A DNA stretch of 64,000 bases from Sarcina sp. DSM 11001 (lineage in GTDB: Bacteria; Bacillota; Clostridia; Lachnospirales; Lachnospiraceae). A program made the translations under genes and the position numbers. The stretch spans positions 75,412-139,411 of the forward strand of contig NZ_FNFZ01000001.1 in assembly GCF_900101015.1 (NCBI RefSeq), given 5' to 3'. This document shows positions 16,188 through 23,803 of the stretch, piece by piece (the first letter of the stretch is position 1; each line of letters opens with the position of its first letter). The notes under the pieces are model-generated. The model was not told the origin of the DNA, made no database searches, and saw only the letters and a program-made list of their open reading frames with translations.

Positions 16188-16409
16188 AATGACCTCCCAT
16201 CTGATAATAAAACTAAGAACCTGTTCATAAGGATGAAACCACAGGAACAGGAGCGCAGGCAAAAATGTCTGCTTTGAAAAACCATTTACAATATTGTACT
16301 TCTAAAAATACAATATTTCAACTGTTGTGTTTATTAATTACAGAAATTTTGCAGATTTCAGAAATCTTCTTGTGCAATTATCACAAAACGGGGACTTCGG
16401 ATTTTGTAC
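16188..16409. other. divergent regulatory region aldA / transketolase
   Basis: No gene is seen in this AT-rich stretch. It must hold the aldA promoter; several A/T-rich -10-like hexamers occur and none stands out. Confidence 0.5.
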
Positions 16410-16436
16410 AAAAAAGGAATAATGTATTCCTTTTTT
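16410..16436. promoter_or_regulatory. perfect palindrome upstream of transketolase
   Basis: AAAAAAGGAATA (16410-16421) pairs with TATTCCTTTTTT (16425-16436) around ATG. The shape is that of a small terminator, but neither flanking gene ends here: both start. A TATAAT at 16450-16455 follows closely. It may be an operator or a terminator of a short leader RNA. Confidence 0.55.
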
Positions 16437-16527
16437 ATTAAGTAATGGTTATAATAGAATCTGCCGGGCGCGGCGGAGCGGGGTCTTCAGATTTGATCAA
16501 GAGTTCAGAGGAGGAAAAGTACAGGAC

Positions 16528-17451
16528 ATGACACCGGAGAGAATCAAGGAACTGAAGCTGTTTGCGAACACAGCCAGAAGGCATATCGTTGAAGATACGC
16601 ATGCGGCAAAGTCGGGTCATCCCGGCGGAAGTCTGGGTGCTATCGATTACATGACATATCTGTATAACGAGGAGATGCGTGTGGATCCGAAAAATCCTCA
16701 GGATCCGGACCGCGACCGGTTCGTCCTTTCCAAGGGACATTGTGCGCCGGGACTCTATGCGGTGCTGGGCCAGCTGGGCTTTTTCCCGGAAGAGGACCTC
16801 ATCACGCTCCGGAAAGTGGGTTCCTATCTGCAGGGACATCCGAACATGAACACGACGCCGGGAGTGGATTTCTCCACCGGTTCTCTCGGACAGGGCTATT
16901 CCGCGGCCTGCGGGATGGCGAATGCGGCGAAGCTGATGAAGAAGGATATCAATGTCTATGCGCTCCTTGGCGACGGCGAGATCGAAGAGGGCCTGGTCTG
17001 GGAGGCTTCCGAATACGCGGCCCATTATAAGCTGGACAATCTCTGTATTGCCGTGGACATTAACGGTCTGCAGATCGACGGCAGCACAAAAGATGTCATG
17101 AACATGGAACCCATCGATGAGAAGTTTGAAGCGTTCGGATTTAATGTGATCAAGATTAAGGGCGCCGATTATAATGAGCTGGAAAAAGCATTTGCCTTTT
17201 TCCATGCATGCAGGGACAGCGGGAAACCCACGGTGATCCTGATGACCACTGTCAAGGGAAATGGTGTCTCCTACATGGAGAATCAGGCCGGCTGGCACGG
17301 CAAGGGACCCAACGACGAGGAGTGCGCGAAGGCACTTGCGGAGATCGACGCGGTCAGGAGAATGATCGAATCCGGAGAGGAGTCCGGCACCGCTTATCCG
17401 GCTTCCTTTTCTTTGACATTCAGGACAGATGCAGACGGGGCGGCACATTGA
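16528..17451 (+). CDS. transketolase, N-terminal (thiamine diphosphate) subunit
   Basis: This 307-residue protein is the N-terminal half of a split transketolase, which transfers two-carbon units between sugar phosphates in the pentose phosphate pathway. It has SGHPGGSLG (His31), SKGHCAPG (His71) and the thiamine-diphosphate motif GDGEIEEG at 148-155 ending in DIN (Asn179). The C-terminal half is the next gene, 16 bp downstream. AGGAGG is present but about 13 nt before the ATG. Split transketolases are common in Clostridia and archaea; related split enzymes include DXP synthase-like proteins, but the pairing and motifs fit transketolase. Confidence 0.93.
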   Translation: MTPERIKELKLFANTARRHIVEDTHAAKSGHPGGSLGAIDYMTYLYNEEMRVDPKNPQDPDRDRFVLSKGHCAPGLYAVLGQLGFFPEEDLITLRKVGSYLQGHPNMNTTPGVDFSTGSLGQGYSAACGMANAAKLMKKDINVYALLGDGEIEEGLVWEASEYAAHYKLDNLCIAVDINGLQIDGSTKDVMNMEPIDEKFEAFGFNVIKIKGADYNELEKAFAFFHACRDSGKPTVILMTTVKGNGVSYMENQAGWHGKGPNDEECAKALAEIDAVRRMIESGEESGTAYPASFSLTFRTDADGAAH

Positions 17452-17467
17452 AAGGAGGCCTGAGACC

Positions 17468-18442
17468 ATGGCAGGAACGAACTTGGTAGAAGGTAATAAG
17501 ATCGCAACCAGAGTCAGCTATGGAGAAACGCTCGTCGAGCTCGGCGCGGCCGATGAGAGGGTCGTCGCCATTGACGCGGACCTGGCAGGCTCCACCCAGA
17601 CCGGTATGTTCAAAAAGGCATTCCCCGGCCGCCACTTCAACTGCGGCATCGCTGAGTGCAATGTGATGGCCACTGCGGCGGGCATGGCCGCGATGGGGCT
17701 CATCCCCTTCGCGTCCAGCTTCGCGATGTTCGCGACCGGCCGCGCCTATGAGGTCATCCGCAATTCCATCGGTTATACACATCTCAATGTCAAGGTCTGC
17801 GCCACCCACGGCGGCATCTCCGTCGGTGAGGACGGGGCTTCCCACCAGTGCTGCGAGGACTTTGCCCTGATGCGCGCCATCCCCGGTATGCTCGTCATGT
17901 CTCCGGCCGACGATGTTGAGGCCAGAAAGATGGTCCGCGCAGCCTACGAGTACGAAGGACCTGTCTACATCCGTCTCGGCCGTGCCCCGATTCCTGTTTT
18001 CCACGACAAGGACTATAAATTCGAGATCGGTAAGGGCGAGGTGCTCCATGAAGGGACAGACATCGCCATTATTTCCAACGGCATCCTGACCTATGAGGCC
18101 CTAAAAGCGGCCCAAATGCTTGAAAAAGAGGGCATCCATGCCCGCGTCATCAACATGGGTACCATCAAGCCCATCGACGCCGACATCGTAGTCGCTGCCG
18201 CAAAGGAGTGCGGAAAGATCATCACAGCAGAGGAACACAGCGTCATCGGCGGTCTCGGAGAGGCAGTCTGCGCATGTCTTGCAGAGAGATATCCCGCCCC
18301 TGTCCGCCGCATCGGCCTCCAGGACGAGTTCGGCTTCTCCGGCCCCATGGCGGAGCTCATGGTGGCCTTTGGCCTCAATGATGAAAATATCGTCAGAACT
18401 GCGAAAGAGTTCCTGGCGGAAAAAGGTTTCGATTACACTTAA
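17468..18442 (+). CDS. transketolase, C-terminal (pyrimidine-binding) subunit
   Basis: The 324-residue protein supplies the pyrimidine-binding domain with the catalytic glutamate in CGIAECNVMATAAGMA (about residue 60), and a C-terminal transketolase domain with GTIKPIDADIV and AEEHSVIGGLGEAV. Together with the preceding subunit it forms the active site. AAGGAGG begins right at the previous stop codon and lies 10 nt before ATG 17468, so the two subunits are translated from one mRNA with tight spacing. Confidence 0.94.
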   Translation: MAGTNLVEGNKIATRVSYGETLVELGAADERVVAIDADLAGSTQTGMFKKAFPGRHFNCGIAECNVMATAAGMAAMGLIPFASSFAMFATGRAYEVIRNSIGYTHLNVKVCATHGGISVGEDGASHQCCEDFALMRAIPGMLVMSPADDVEARKMVRAAYEYEGPVYIRLGRAPIPVFHDKDYKFEIGKGEVLHEGTDIAIISNGILTYEALKAAQMLEKEGIHARVINMGTIKPIDADIVVAAAKECGKIITAEEHSVIGGLGEAVCACLAERYPAPVRRIGLQDEFGFSGPMAELMVAFGLNDENIVRTAKEFLAEKGFDYT

Positions 18443-18528
18443 AGCAGATATTTGAAACAGATATATAAACAGGTAATCCTGTCCCCATAACTGTGGAAAC
18501 GTAACTTGTGACAGGTGCTTTAAAAAGG

Positions 18529-18580
18529 TACTTGAAGCAGATACTTGAAACAGATACTTGAAACAGATACCTGGCTCAGA
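18529..18580. repeat. 13-nt tandem repeat, about 3.5 copies
   Basis: TACTTGAAACAGA-type units start at 18529, 18542, 18555 and 18568, exactly 13 nt apart. Looser copies (AGATATTTGAAACAG) occur from 18445, directly after the transketolase stop. Confidence 0.75.
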
Positions 18581-18593
18581 ATAGAACAGACTG

Positions 18594-18635
18594 AAAAACC
18601 AGCACTGCAGAAACGGCTCTGCAGTGCTGGTTTTT
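18594..18635. terminator. bidirectional terminator between transketolase and purC
   Basis: AAAAACCAGCACTGCAG (18594-18610) pairs perfectly with CTGCAGTGCTGGTTTTT (18619-18635). Confidence 0.92.
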
Positions 18636-18679
18636 AAATACTTTTGTTTATTTTAACTTTTTTGTTTTTTTATCTTGTT

Positions 18680-19549
18680 TTACAGCTTCAGCCCGGTCAG
18701 CAGGGTGTAGGCTTCTTCGTACTTGTCGATGGTCTTGTCGATGACATCCTGAGGAAGCTTGTAGTCACTGTCGGGATTGGCCTTGAGCCAGTCGCGGACA
18801 AACTGCTTGTCAAAGGAGGGCTGGCCGTGGCCGGGTTCGTATCCATCTGCGGGCCAGAAGCGGCTGCTGTCAGGGGTGAGCATCTCGTCGCCGAGAACGA
18901 CATTGCCCTTCTCGTCCAGACCGAACTCGAATTTGGTGTCGGCTATGATAATGCCGCGGCCCTTGGCATATTCAGCGCATTTTTTGTAAAGGGCGATCGT
19001 GCAGTCCCGGATCTTTTCAGCATATTCCTGCCCCTTGCCGGGGAACTGTTTTTCCAGAACCTCAATGCTCCGCTCAAAGCTGATGTTCTCGTCGTGGTCG
19101 CCGATCTCAGCCTTGGTGCTGGGGGTGTAGATGGGCTCGGGCAGCTGAGCGCATTCCTGAAGACCTTCGGGGAGCCTGATCCCGCAGACCGTGCCGTCTT
19201 TTTTGTAGCTCTCCCAGCCGCTGCCGGTGATGTAGCCGCGGACGATGCACTCAATCGGAAGCATGGTCAGCTTTTTGCACATCATGCTGTTGCCGTCGAA
19301 GCGGTCCTGACGGAAAAATTCGGGCATATCGCAGACATCGGTGCTGATCATGTGGTTGGGCAGGATGTCCTTTGTATAGTCGAACCAGAAGCGGGACATC
19401 TGGGTCAGAACGGTGCCCTTTTTGGTGATCTTGTTCTTCAGGATGACATCAAAGGCGGAGATGCGGTCAGTAGCGACCATGATCAGACAGTCGCCGATAT
19501 CGTAGATCTCGCGTACCTTGCCTTCTTTTACCGGGGTGTACTCTTTCAT
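18680..19549 (-). CDS. purC: phosphoribosylaminoimidazole-succinocarboxamide synthase
   Basis: PurC joins CAIR and aspartate with ATP to make SAICAR in purine synthesis. The 289-residue protein is of the standard PurC family: GKVREIYDI in the ATP-binding N-terminus, ATDRISAFD, the VECIVRGYITGSGW-like region (IECIVRGYITGSGW), and LADTKFEFG-type ADTKFEFGLD. AAGGAG lies 11 nt before ATG 19549. It stands alone; no other pur gene is in the window. I see no purine riboswitch in the upstream 300 bp, where a 29-nt direct repeat (ATGCCGGCACCTGGTGT at 19572 and 19601) sits directly before the gene. Confidence 0.95.
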   Translation of the reverse strand: MKEYTPVKEGKVREIYDIGDCLIMVATDRISAFDVILKNKITKKGTVLTQMSRFWFDYTKDILPNHMISTDVCDMPEFFRQDRFDGNSMMCKKLTMLPIECIVRGYITGSGWESYKKDGTVCGIRLPEGLQECAQLPEPIYTPSTKAEIGDHDENISFERSIEVLEKQFPGKGQEYAEKIRDCTIALYKKCAEYAKGRGIIIADTKFEFGLDEKGNVVLGDEMLTPDSSRFWPADGYEPGHGQPSFDKQFVRDWLKANPDSDYKLPQDVIDKTIDKYEEAYTLLTGLKL

Positions 19550-19852
19550 TTTATCCGAACTCCTTTCAAAAATGCCGGCACCTGGTGTCCTGTTCTCATC
19601 ATGCCGGCACCTGGTGTTACGTTTAAGTTCCGCCTTGCTTTTTAAACAACGCTCCTTCTTTATTCAGGCGCATTGCGTTCTTACTATACCACAGAATTTC
19701 TCTGTTTGGATAAAAAAGAGAAAAAATGTCAGGAAAAATGAAGGGTTAAAAGAATTGTGCCACTTATGGCGGGATGCTCTTTATACTTTCATCGGTTATG
19801 CCGGCTCTGCCGATTCAGTTAAAGGACTTGACAGATGAAAGGAATAATGATA

Positions 19853-19972
19853 ATGTTACAAAATCATAAATATGTTTTTTCAGTGAAAGATCAGGTTTTA
19901 GAAAATGACTGCTGTTCGCGTATTCAATCCGGCATACGGCTATTACTTTTACTTTTATGTTTCGGAAAGTAA
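19853..19972 (+). CDS. possible leader peptide upstream of pheA
   Basis: A 39-codon frame begins at ATG 19853 with AAAGGA 9 nt upstream and a TTGACA at 19828-19833. It encodes a peptide with CC, a run of six leucines written with TTA/CTA/CTT codons, and ends CFGK. Codon use is unlike neighbouring genes. It is followed about 90 nt later by a strong terminator and then pheA, the layout of an attenuator. Only two Phe codons are present and they are not adjacent, so classic phenylalanine attenuation is not supported. It may simply be a chance frame in an RNA leader. Confidence 0.22.
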   Translation: MLQNHKYVFSVKDQVLENDCCSRIQSGIRLLLLLLCFGK

Positions 19973-20061
19973 AAGAGTGTTGTGATGCATACAAATAATT
20001 ACAGCGATAGCAGATGCCTGAAGAAAAAGAATAACAGGCAGAAAGATTGATGTAAGACCAG

Positions 20062-20093
20062 CCGTGTGGATCACAGATCCACACGGTTTTTTT
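20062..20093 (+). terminator. intrinsic terminator in the pheA leader
   Basis: CCGTGTGGATC (20062-20072), loop ACA, GATCCACACGG (20076-20086), then seven T residues. It stands 113 bp before pheA and no supported gene ends in front of it (purC is on the other strand). That makes it a candidate attenuator or the end of a small RNA. Confidence 0.85.
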
Positions 20094-20107
20094 GCGCGAA
20101 GCAATGA

Positions 20108-20158
20108 GCCATGCACGAACCTGTCAGCATGGCGAATTGGGGATATTCCAAGCCATGC
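20108..20158 (+). promoter_or_regulatory. mutually exclusive hairpin arms before pheA
   Basis: GCCATGC (20108-20114), GCATGGC (20127-20133) and GCCATGC (20152-20158) allow the middle arm to pair with either neighbour. The two outer copies are both followed by ACG. This could modulate pheA translation or simply be a repeat remnant. Confidence 0.4.
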
Positions 20159-20206
20159 ACGGACGTGTAAATAGAGGGCCGCATTAAAACAGGGCAGGAG
20201 AAAACT

Positions 20207-21298
20207 ATGAGAGATCTGGAAGAAGCGAGGAAAACAGTTCAGGAAACAGACGCGCAGATGGCGGAGCTTTTTCAAAAAAGAATGTCGGCAGTAAAAGATA
20301 TTGCCGCCTTCAAGAAGGAGAGAGGGCTTCCTGTCTTTGATGCAGCGCAGGAAAAAAAGGTCCTGGAGCGCAATAGTGCCCTGATCACGGATGAGATGAT
20401 CAAACCCTATTATCTGACCTTTATGCAGGATGTCATGGAGGTTTCCAAAAAGTATCAGGAGCGTCTGATCAGCGGGGCAAAAGTGGCTTTTTGCGGAACG
20501 ATGGGAGCCTTTGCCCATATTGCCGCCAAGCGGATCTTCCCGGACGGCCGGTGCATACCCTATCACTCTTTTGACAACGCTTATCTGTCCGTTGTGGAAG
20601 GTGAGTGCGATTATGCCGTTCTTCCGATCGAGAACAGTTATGCCGGCGAAGTCGGGCAGGTCGTGGACCTGATGTTCCACGGGAGCCTCTATGTAAACGG
20701 CGTCTATCCTTTTCCGATCGTACATGACCTGCTGGCGGTGCCCGGCGCGAAGATGGAGGAGATCAGGACAGTGATCAGTCATCCCCAGGCCCTGAGCCAG
20801 TGCCAGCCCTATATCAGAAAGCACGCTTTTCTCGAACAGACAGAAGTAAACACAGCGGTTGCCGCCCGCAGGGTGGCGGAGACAGGGGACCGGACTCTGG
20901 CTGCGATCGCGAGCGAGGAGACTGCGGAATTGTATGGCCTTCAGATTCTGGATCACGACATCAATGAGAGTAAGGACAATACCACCAGGTTCGCAGTGTT
21001 CGCGAGGACAAAAAATGTGGAAGACACTGTCCGGGAGGGAAGCACCTTTATCATGCTCTTCAGGGTCAACAATGTCGCCGGAGCGCTTGCGGATGCCCTC
21101 ACAGTGATCAGCCGTTACGGTTTCAATATGAAGGTCCTGAGAAGCAGACCGATCAAAACTACTCCCTGGAAATATTATTTCTATGTGGAAGCCGAGGGCA
21201 GCCCGGCGTCCAAGGACGGTCAGGACATGATCAGTGAGCTCAGGGATCATTGTGATATGCTCAAGATCGTGGGGCAGTATACTGCCGGAAAAAAATAA
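20207..21298 (+). CDS. pheA: bifunctional chorismate mutase / prephenate dehydratase
   Basis: PheA converts chorismate to prephenate and then to phenylpyruvate, the committed route to phenylalanine. The 363-residue protein has a type II chorismate mutase domain (about 1-85), a prephenate dehydratase domain (about 90-270) with the catalytic TRF motif (Thr260-Phe262), and a C-terminal ACT domain (about 279-355). The latter keeps VNNVAGALADAL and a variant RSRP, the GALV and ESRP motifs used in phenylalanine feedback. AGGAG lies 7 nt before the ATG. It opens an aromatic amino acid cluster. Regulation by the upstream terminator is possible. Confidence 0.95.
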   Translation: MRDLEEARKTVQETDAQMAELFQKRMSAVKDIAAFKKERGLPVFDAAQEKKVLERNSALITDEMIKPYYLTFMQDVMEVSKKYQERLISGAKVAFCGTMGAFAHIAAKRIFPDGRCIPYHSFDNAYLSVVEGECDYAVLPIENSYAGEVGQVVDLMFHGSLYVNGVYPFPIVHDLLAVPGAKMEEIRTVISHPQALSQCQPYIRKHAFLEQTEVNTAVAARRVAETGDRTLAAIASEETAELYGLQILDHDINESKDNTTRFAVFARTKNVEDTVREGSTFIMLFRVNNVAGALADALTVISRYGFNMKVLRSRPIKTTPWKYYFYVEAEGSPASKDGQDMISELRDHCDMLKIVGQYTAGKK

Positions 21299-21310
21299 GC
21301 GGAAAATGCC

Positions 21311-21369
21311 CGGCTGTGTACCGGCAGCCGAAAATAAGCTGAAAAAAGTCCGGCTGTGTACAGCAGCCG
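21311..21369. repeat. 40-nt direct repeat, two copies, each a hairpin
   Basis: CGGCTGTGTAC begins at 21311 and again at 21351. Each copy folds as CGGCTG/CAGCCG and is preceded by an AATAAGCNGAAAA stretch; the pheA stop codon (TAA, 21296-21298) lies in the first unit's upstream part. No T-tract follows. Confidence 0.65.
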
Positions 21370-21461
21370 AAAAAGATAAGCTGGATAAGAAAATCGGAAA
21401 ATATAGATGGAATTAAGGGAGCAATAGCTGATATTCCTGATGGAAGGATGGTGGACAGGAT

Positions 21462-22472
21462 ATGTCTCTGCGGGTGAATCTGGGAGTAAACAGTTATGAC
21501 ATCGTCATTGAAAGAGGATGCCTGAAAAAAGCGGGGGATCATCTATCCCTGCAGAGGAAGGTGCTGATCGTGCGGGACAGCGGCGTGCCTCTGCAATATG
21601 CGCAGGCTTTGGCATCCGCCTGTAAAGAGCCCGTCATCTGTACGATCGGGCAGGGTGAGGAACACAAGACTCTGCAGAGCTATGAAATGCTCCTTGCCAG
21701 GATGCTCTCCTGCGGCTTCACCAGAAAGGATTGCGTCGCGGCAGTGGGAGGCGGGATCTGTGGTGATCTTGCCGGTTTTGCGGCCGCCAGCTACATGCGG
21801 GGGATTGATTTTTACAACATTCCGACGACAGTCCTCTCCCAGGTGGACTCCTCCATCGGCGGGAAAACGGCTGTCAACCTGAACGGTATCAAAAATGCCG
21901 TCGGCGCCTTTTACCAGCCCCGGAAGGTTCTGATCGACGCGGATGTCCTAAAAACGCTTCCCCGGCGCCAGGTGTCGGCAGGACTGGCAGAAGCCCTCAA
22001 AATGGCGGTGACCTTTGACGAGGATCTTTTCCGCCTCTTTGAGGAGGGAGATGTCGATGGCAATATTGAAAAAATCATCGAGCAGTCCCTGAAGATCAAA
22101 AAGGATGTCGTGGAAAAGGATGAAAAGGAACAGGGGCTCCGGAAAGCCCTTAATTTCGGCCACACCATCGGGCACGGGATCGAAAGCCAGGCTCTGGACG
22201 GTTCGCTTTTCCACGGAGAATGCGTGGCGATCGGAATGCTGCCCATGTGCAGCCCGGACATCCGGGACCGCCTGCTTTCCATTTATGAAAAAATGCACCT
22301 GCCCGCCTCCTGTCATATGGATCTGGAAGCAGTCTGCAGATCAATGATGCACGACAAAAAGGCGGAGAGCGGAAAGATCACTGTCATCGAGACTGACAGG
22401 ATCGGGACCTTCAGGATGAGAAAAGCGGACGCGTCGGAACTGAAGGAAAAAGCGTCGATGGTGATCTGCTGA
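21462..22472 (+). CDS. aroB: 3-dehydroquinate synthase
   Basis: AroB converts DAHP to 3-dehydroquinate, the second shikimate pathway step, using NAD+ and a divalent metal. The 336-residue protein shows the NAD and substrate blocks GQGEEHKTL, GGGICGDLAGFAAA and TTVLSQVDSSIGGKTAVN. The metal ligands are the Glu in LAEALKMAV and the His residues in NFGHTIGHGIE and LFHGECVAIGM. The ribosome binding site is weak (CAGGAT immediately before ATG 21462). It sits between pheA and aroC. Its final codons and stop are part of a repeat that continues downstream. Confidence 0.95.
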   Translation: MSLRVNLGVNSYDIVIERGCLKKAGDHLSLQRKVLIVRDSGVPLQYAQALASACKEPVICTIGQGEEHKTLQSYEMLLARMLSCGFTRKDCVAAVGGGICGDLAGFAAASYMRGIDFYNIPTTVLSQVDSSIGGKTAVNLNGIKNAVGAFYQPRKVLIDADVLKTLPRRQVSAGLAEALKMAVTFDEDLFRLFEEGDVDGNIEKIIEQSLKIKKDVVEKDEKEQGLRKALNFGHTIGHGIESQALDGSLFHGECVAIGMLPMCSPDIRDRLLSIYEKMHLPASCHMDLEAVCRSMMHDKKAESGKITVIETDRIGTFRMRKADASELKEKASMVIC

Positions 22473-22574
22473 GTGAGATTCTGAATGATTGATGATGATC
22501 CGTTGAAAAAATCTTCTGAATGATCGATGGTGATCTGTCGGATGATCTGATGAATGATCGATGTTGATCTGCTG
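22452..22574. repeat. 34-35 nt repeat derived from the aroB 3' end
   Basis: GTCGATGGTGATCTG at the end of aroB (from 22454) recurs as ATCGATGGTGATCTG (22523) and ATCGATGTTGATCTG (22557). The related TGAATGAT blocks start at 22482, 22517 and 22551. The array fills the whole gap to aroC. Confidence 0.72.
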
Positions 22575-22613
22575 AATTATCCGTTGAACAAAAGAGAGAG
22601 GGCTGCGAAGCAC

Positions 22614-23714
22614 ATGAAAAACACTTTTGGAAACAGTGTATCCGTTACCATTTTCGGCGAGAGCCACGGGAGTGAGATCGGTGTAGTGCTGGACGGGCTT
22701 GCGCCCGGTATTCAGGTTAAAGAAGACGAGATCGCTGAGAAACTCCGGCTGCGCAGGCCGTCGGGATCGATCTCCACAAAGCGTGTGGAGCCGGATCATT
22801 TCCGGATCGTGAGCGGTGTTTTTAACGGAGCTACTACAGGGACTCCCGTCTGTATCCTGATCCCCAATGAAAATACAAAGAGCAAGGACTATTCCGGGAC
22901 CCGGTCTCTTGCCCGGCCGGGACATGCGGACTACACAGCTTATTGCAAATATCATGGTTTTGAGGATTACCGGGGAGGCGGGCATTTCAGCGGGCGCATC
23001 ACAGCCGCCCTCGTGGCAGCCGGGGCCATAGCCCTGTCCGCCCTGGAGGGAAAAGGGATCCTGATCGGGACCCATATTGCCAGGTGTGCCGGGATTCCGG
23101 ACCGCGGGTTTATGGATCTGCAGGAGGATATCCGGAATCTGTCCGGGACCGGTTTTGCTGTCCTCGACAATGAGGCCGCGGTTAAGATGCGGGAGGCCAT
23201 GGAGCAGGCTGCCAAAGAGGGCGACAGTGTAGGCGGCATCCTGGAGACGGCGGTCACGGGACTGCCGGCGGGGATCGGTGAACCCTGGTTTGACTCTCTG
23301 GAGAGTGTCCTCTCCCATGCTCTTTTCAGCATTCCTGCAGTCAAGGGTGTGGAGTTCGGTGACGGCTTTGCTCTTTCGGATCTGAGGGGGAGCGATGCCA
23401 ACGACAGCTTTGCCGTACAGGACGGAAGGATCACGACCAGAACAAACCACAACGGTGGGATCAACGGTGGGATCAGCAACGGCATGCCCCTGCTGTTCAG
23501 GTGCGCGGTCAAACCGACACCCTCCATTTATAAAGAGCAGGATACGGCGGACTTTTTTACCCGGACAGAAAAAAAGATCGTGATCAGCGGCAGGCATGAT
23601 CCCGCTATTGTACACAGGGCAAGGATCGTTGCGGACTGTGTCACGGCGCTTGTCCTGTGCGACGTGCTCGCCCAGAGGTACGGCACGGATTATCTGGCAG
23701 GAGACGGGGAATGA
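22614..23714 (+). CDS. aroC: chorismate synthase
   Basis: AroC removes phosphate from EPSP to give chorismate, using reduced FMN. The 366-residue protein has the signature start FGNSVSVTIFGESHG, the RRPSGS(IST)KR loop, RPGHADYT and GGGHFSGR(IT), and the C-terminal SGRHDPAI(V)HRA block. ATG 22614 is used; an in-frame ATG at 22554 would start inside the upstream repeat and add 20 unconserved residues. GAGAGGG is 12 nt upstream. It lies in the pheA-aro cluster. Confidence 0.96.
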   Translation: MKNTFGNSVSVTIFGESHGSEIGVVLDGLAPGIQVKEDEIAEKLRLRRPSGSISTKRVEPDHFRIVSGVFNGATTGTPVCILIPNENTKSKDYSGTRSLARPGHADYTAYCKYHGFEDYRGGGHFSGRITAALVAAGAIALSALEGKGILIGTHIARCAGIPDRGFMDLQEDIRNLSGTGFAVLDNEAAVKMREAMEQAAKEGDSVGGILETAVTGLPAGIGEPWFDSLESVLSHALFSIPAVKGVEFGDGFALSDLRGSDANDSFAVQDGRITTRTNHNGGINGGISNGMPLLFRCAVKPTPSIYKEQDTADFFTRTEKKIVISGRHDPAIVHRARIVADCVTALVLCDVLAQRYGTDYLAGDGE

Positions 23715-23803
23715 TCCCTGCGGATCGTGAAACGCCACTGTTGGTGACCGCCTCTGCCAAATCCATGCGGCCTGTGAGAGCACCCTTAAAAAGGAGTAAA
23801 GGG

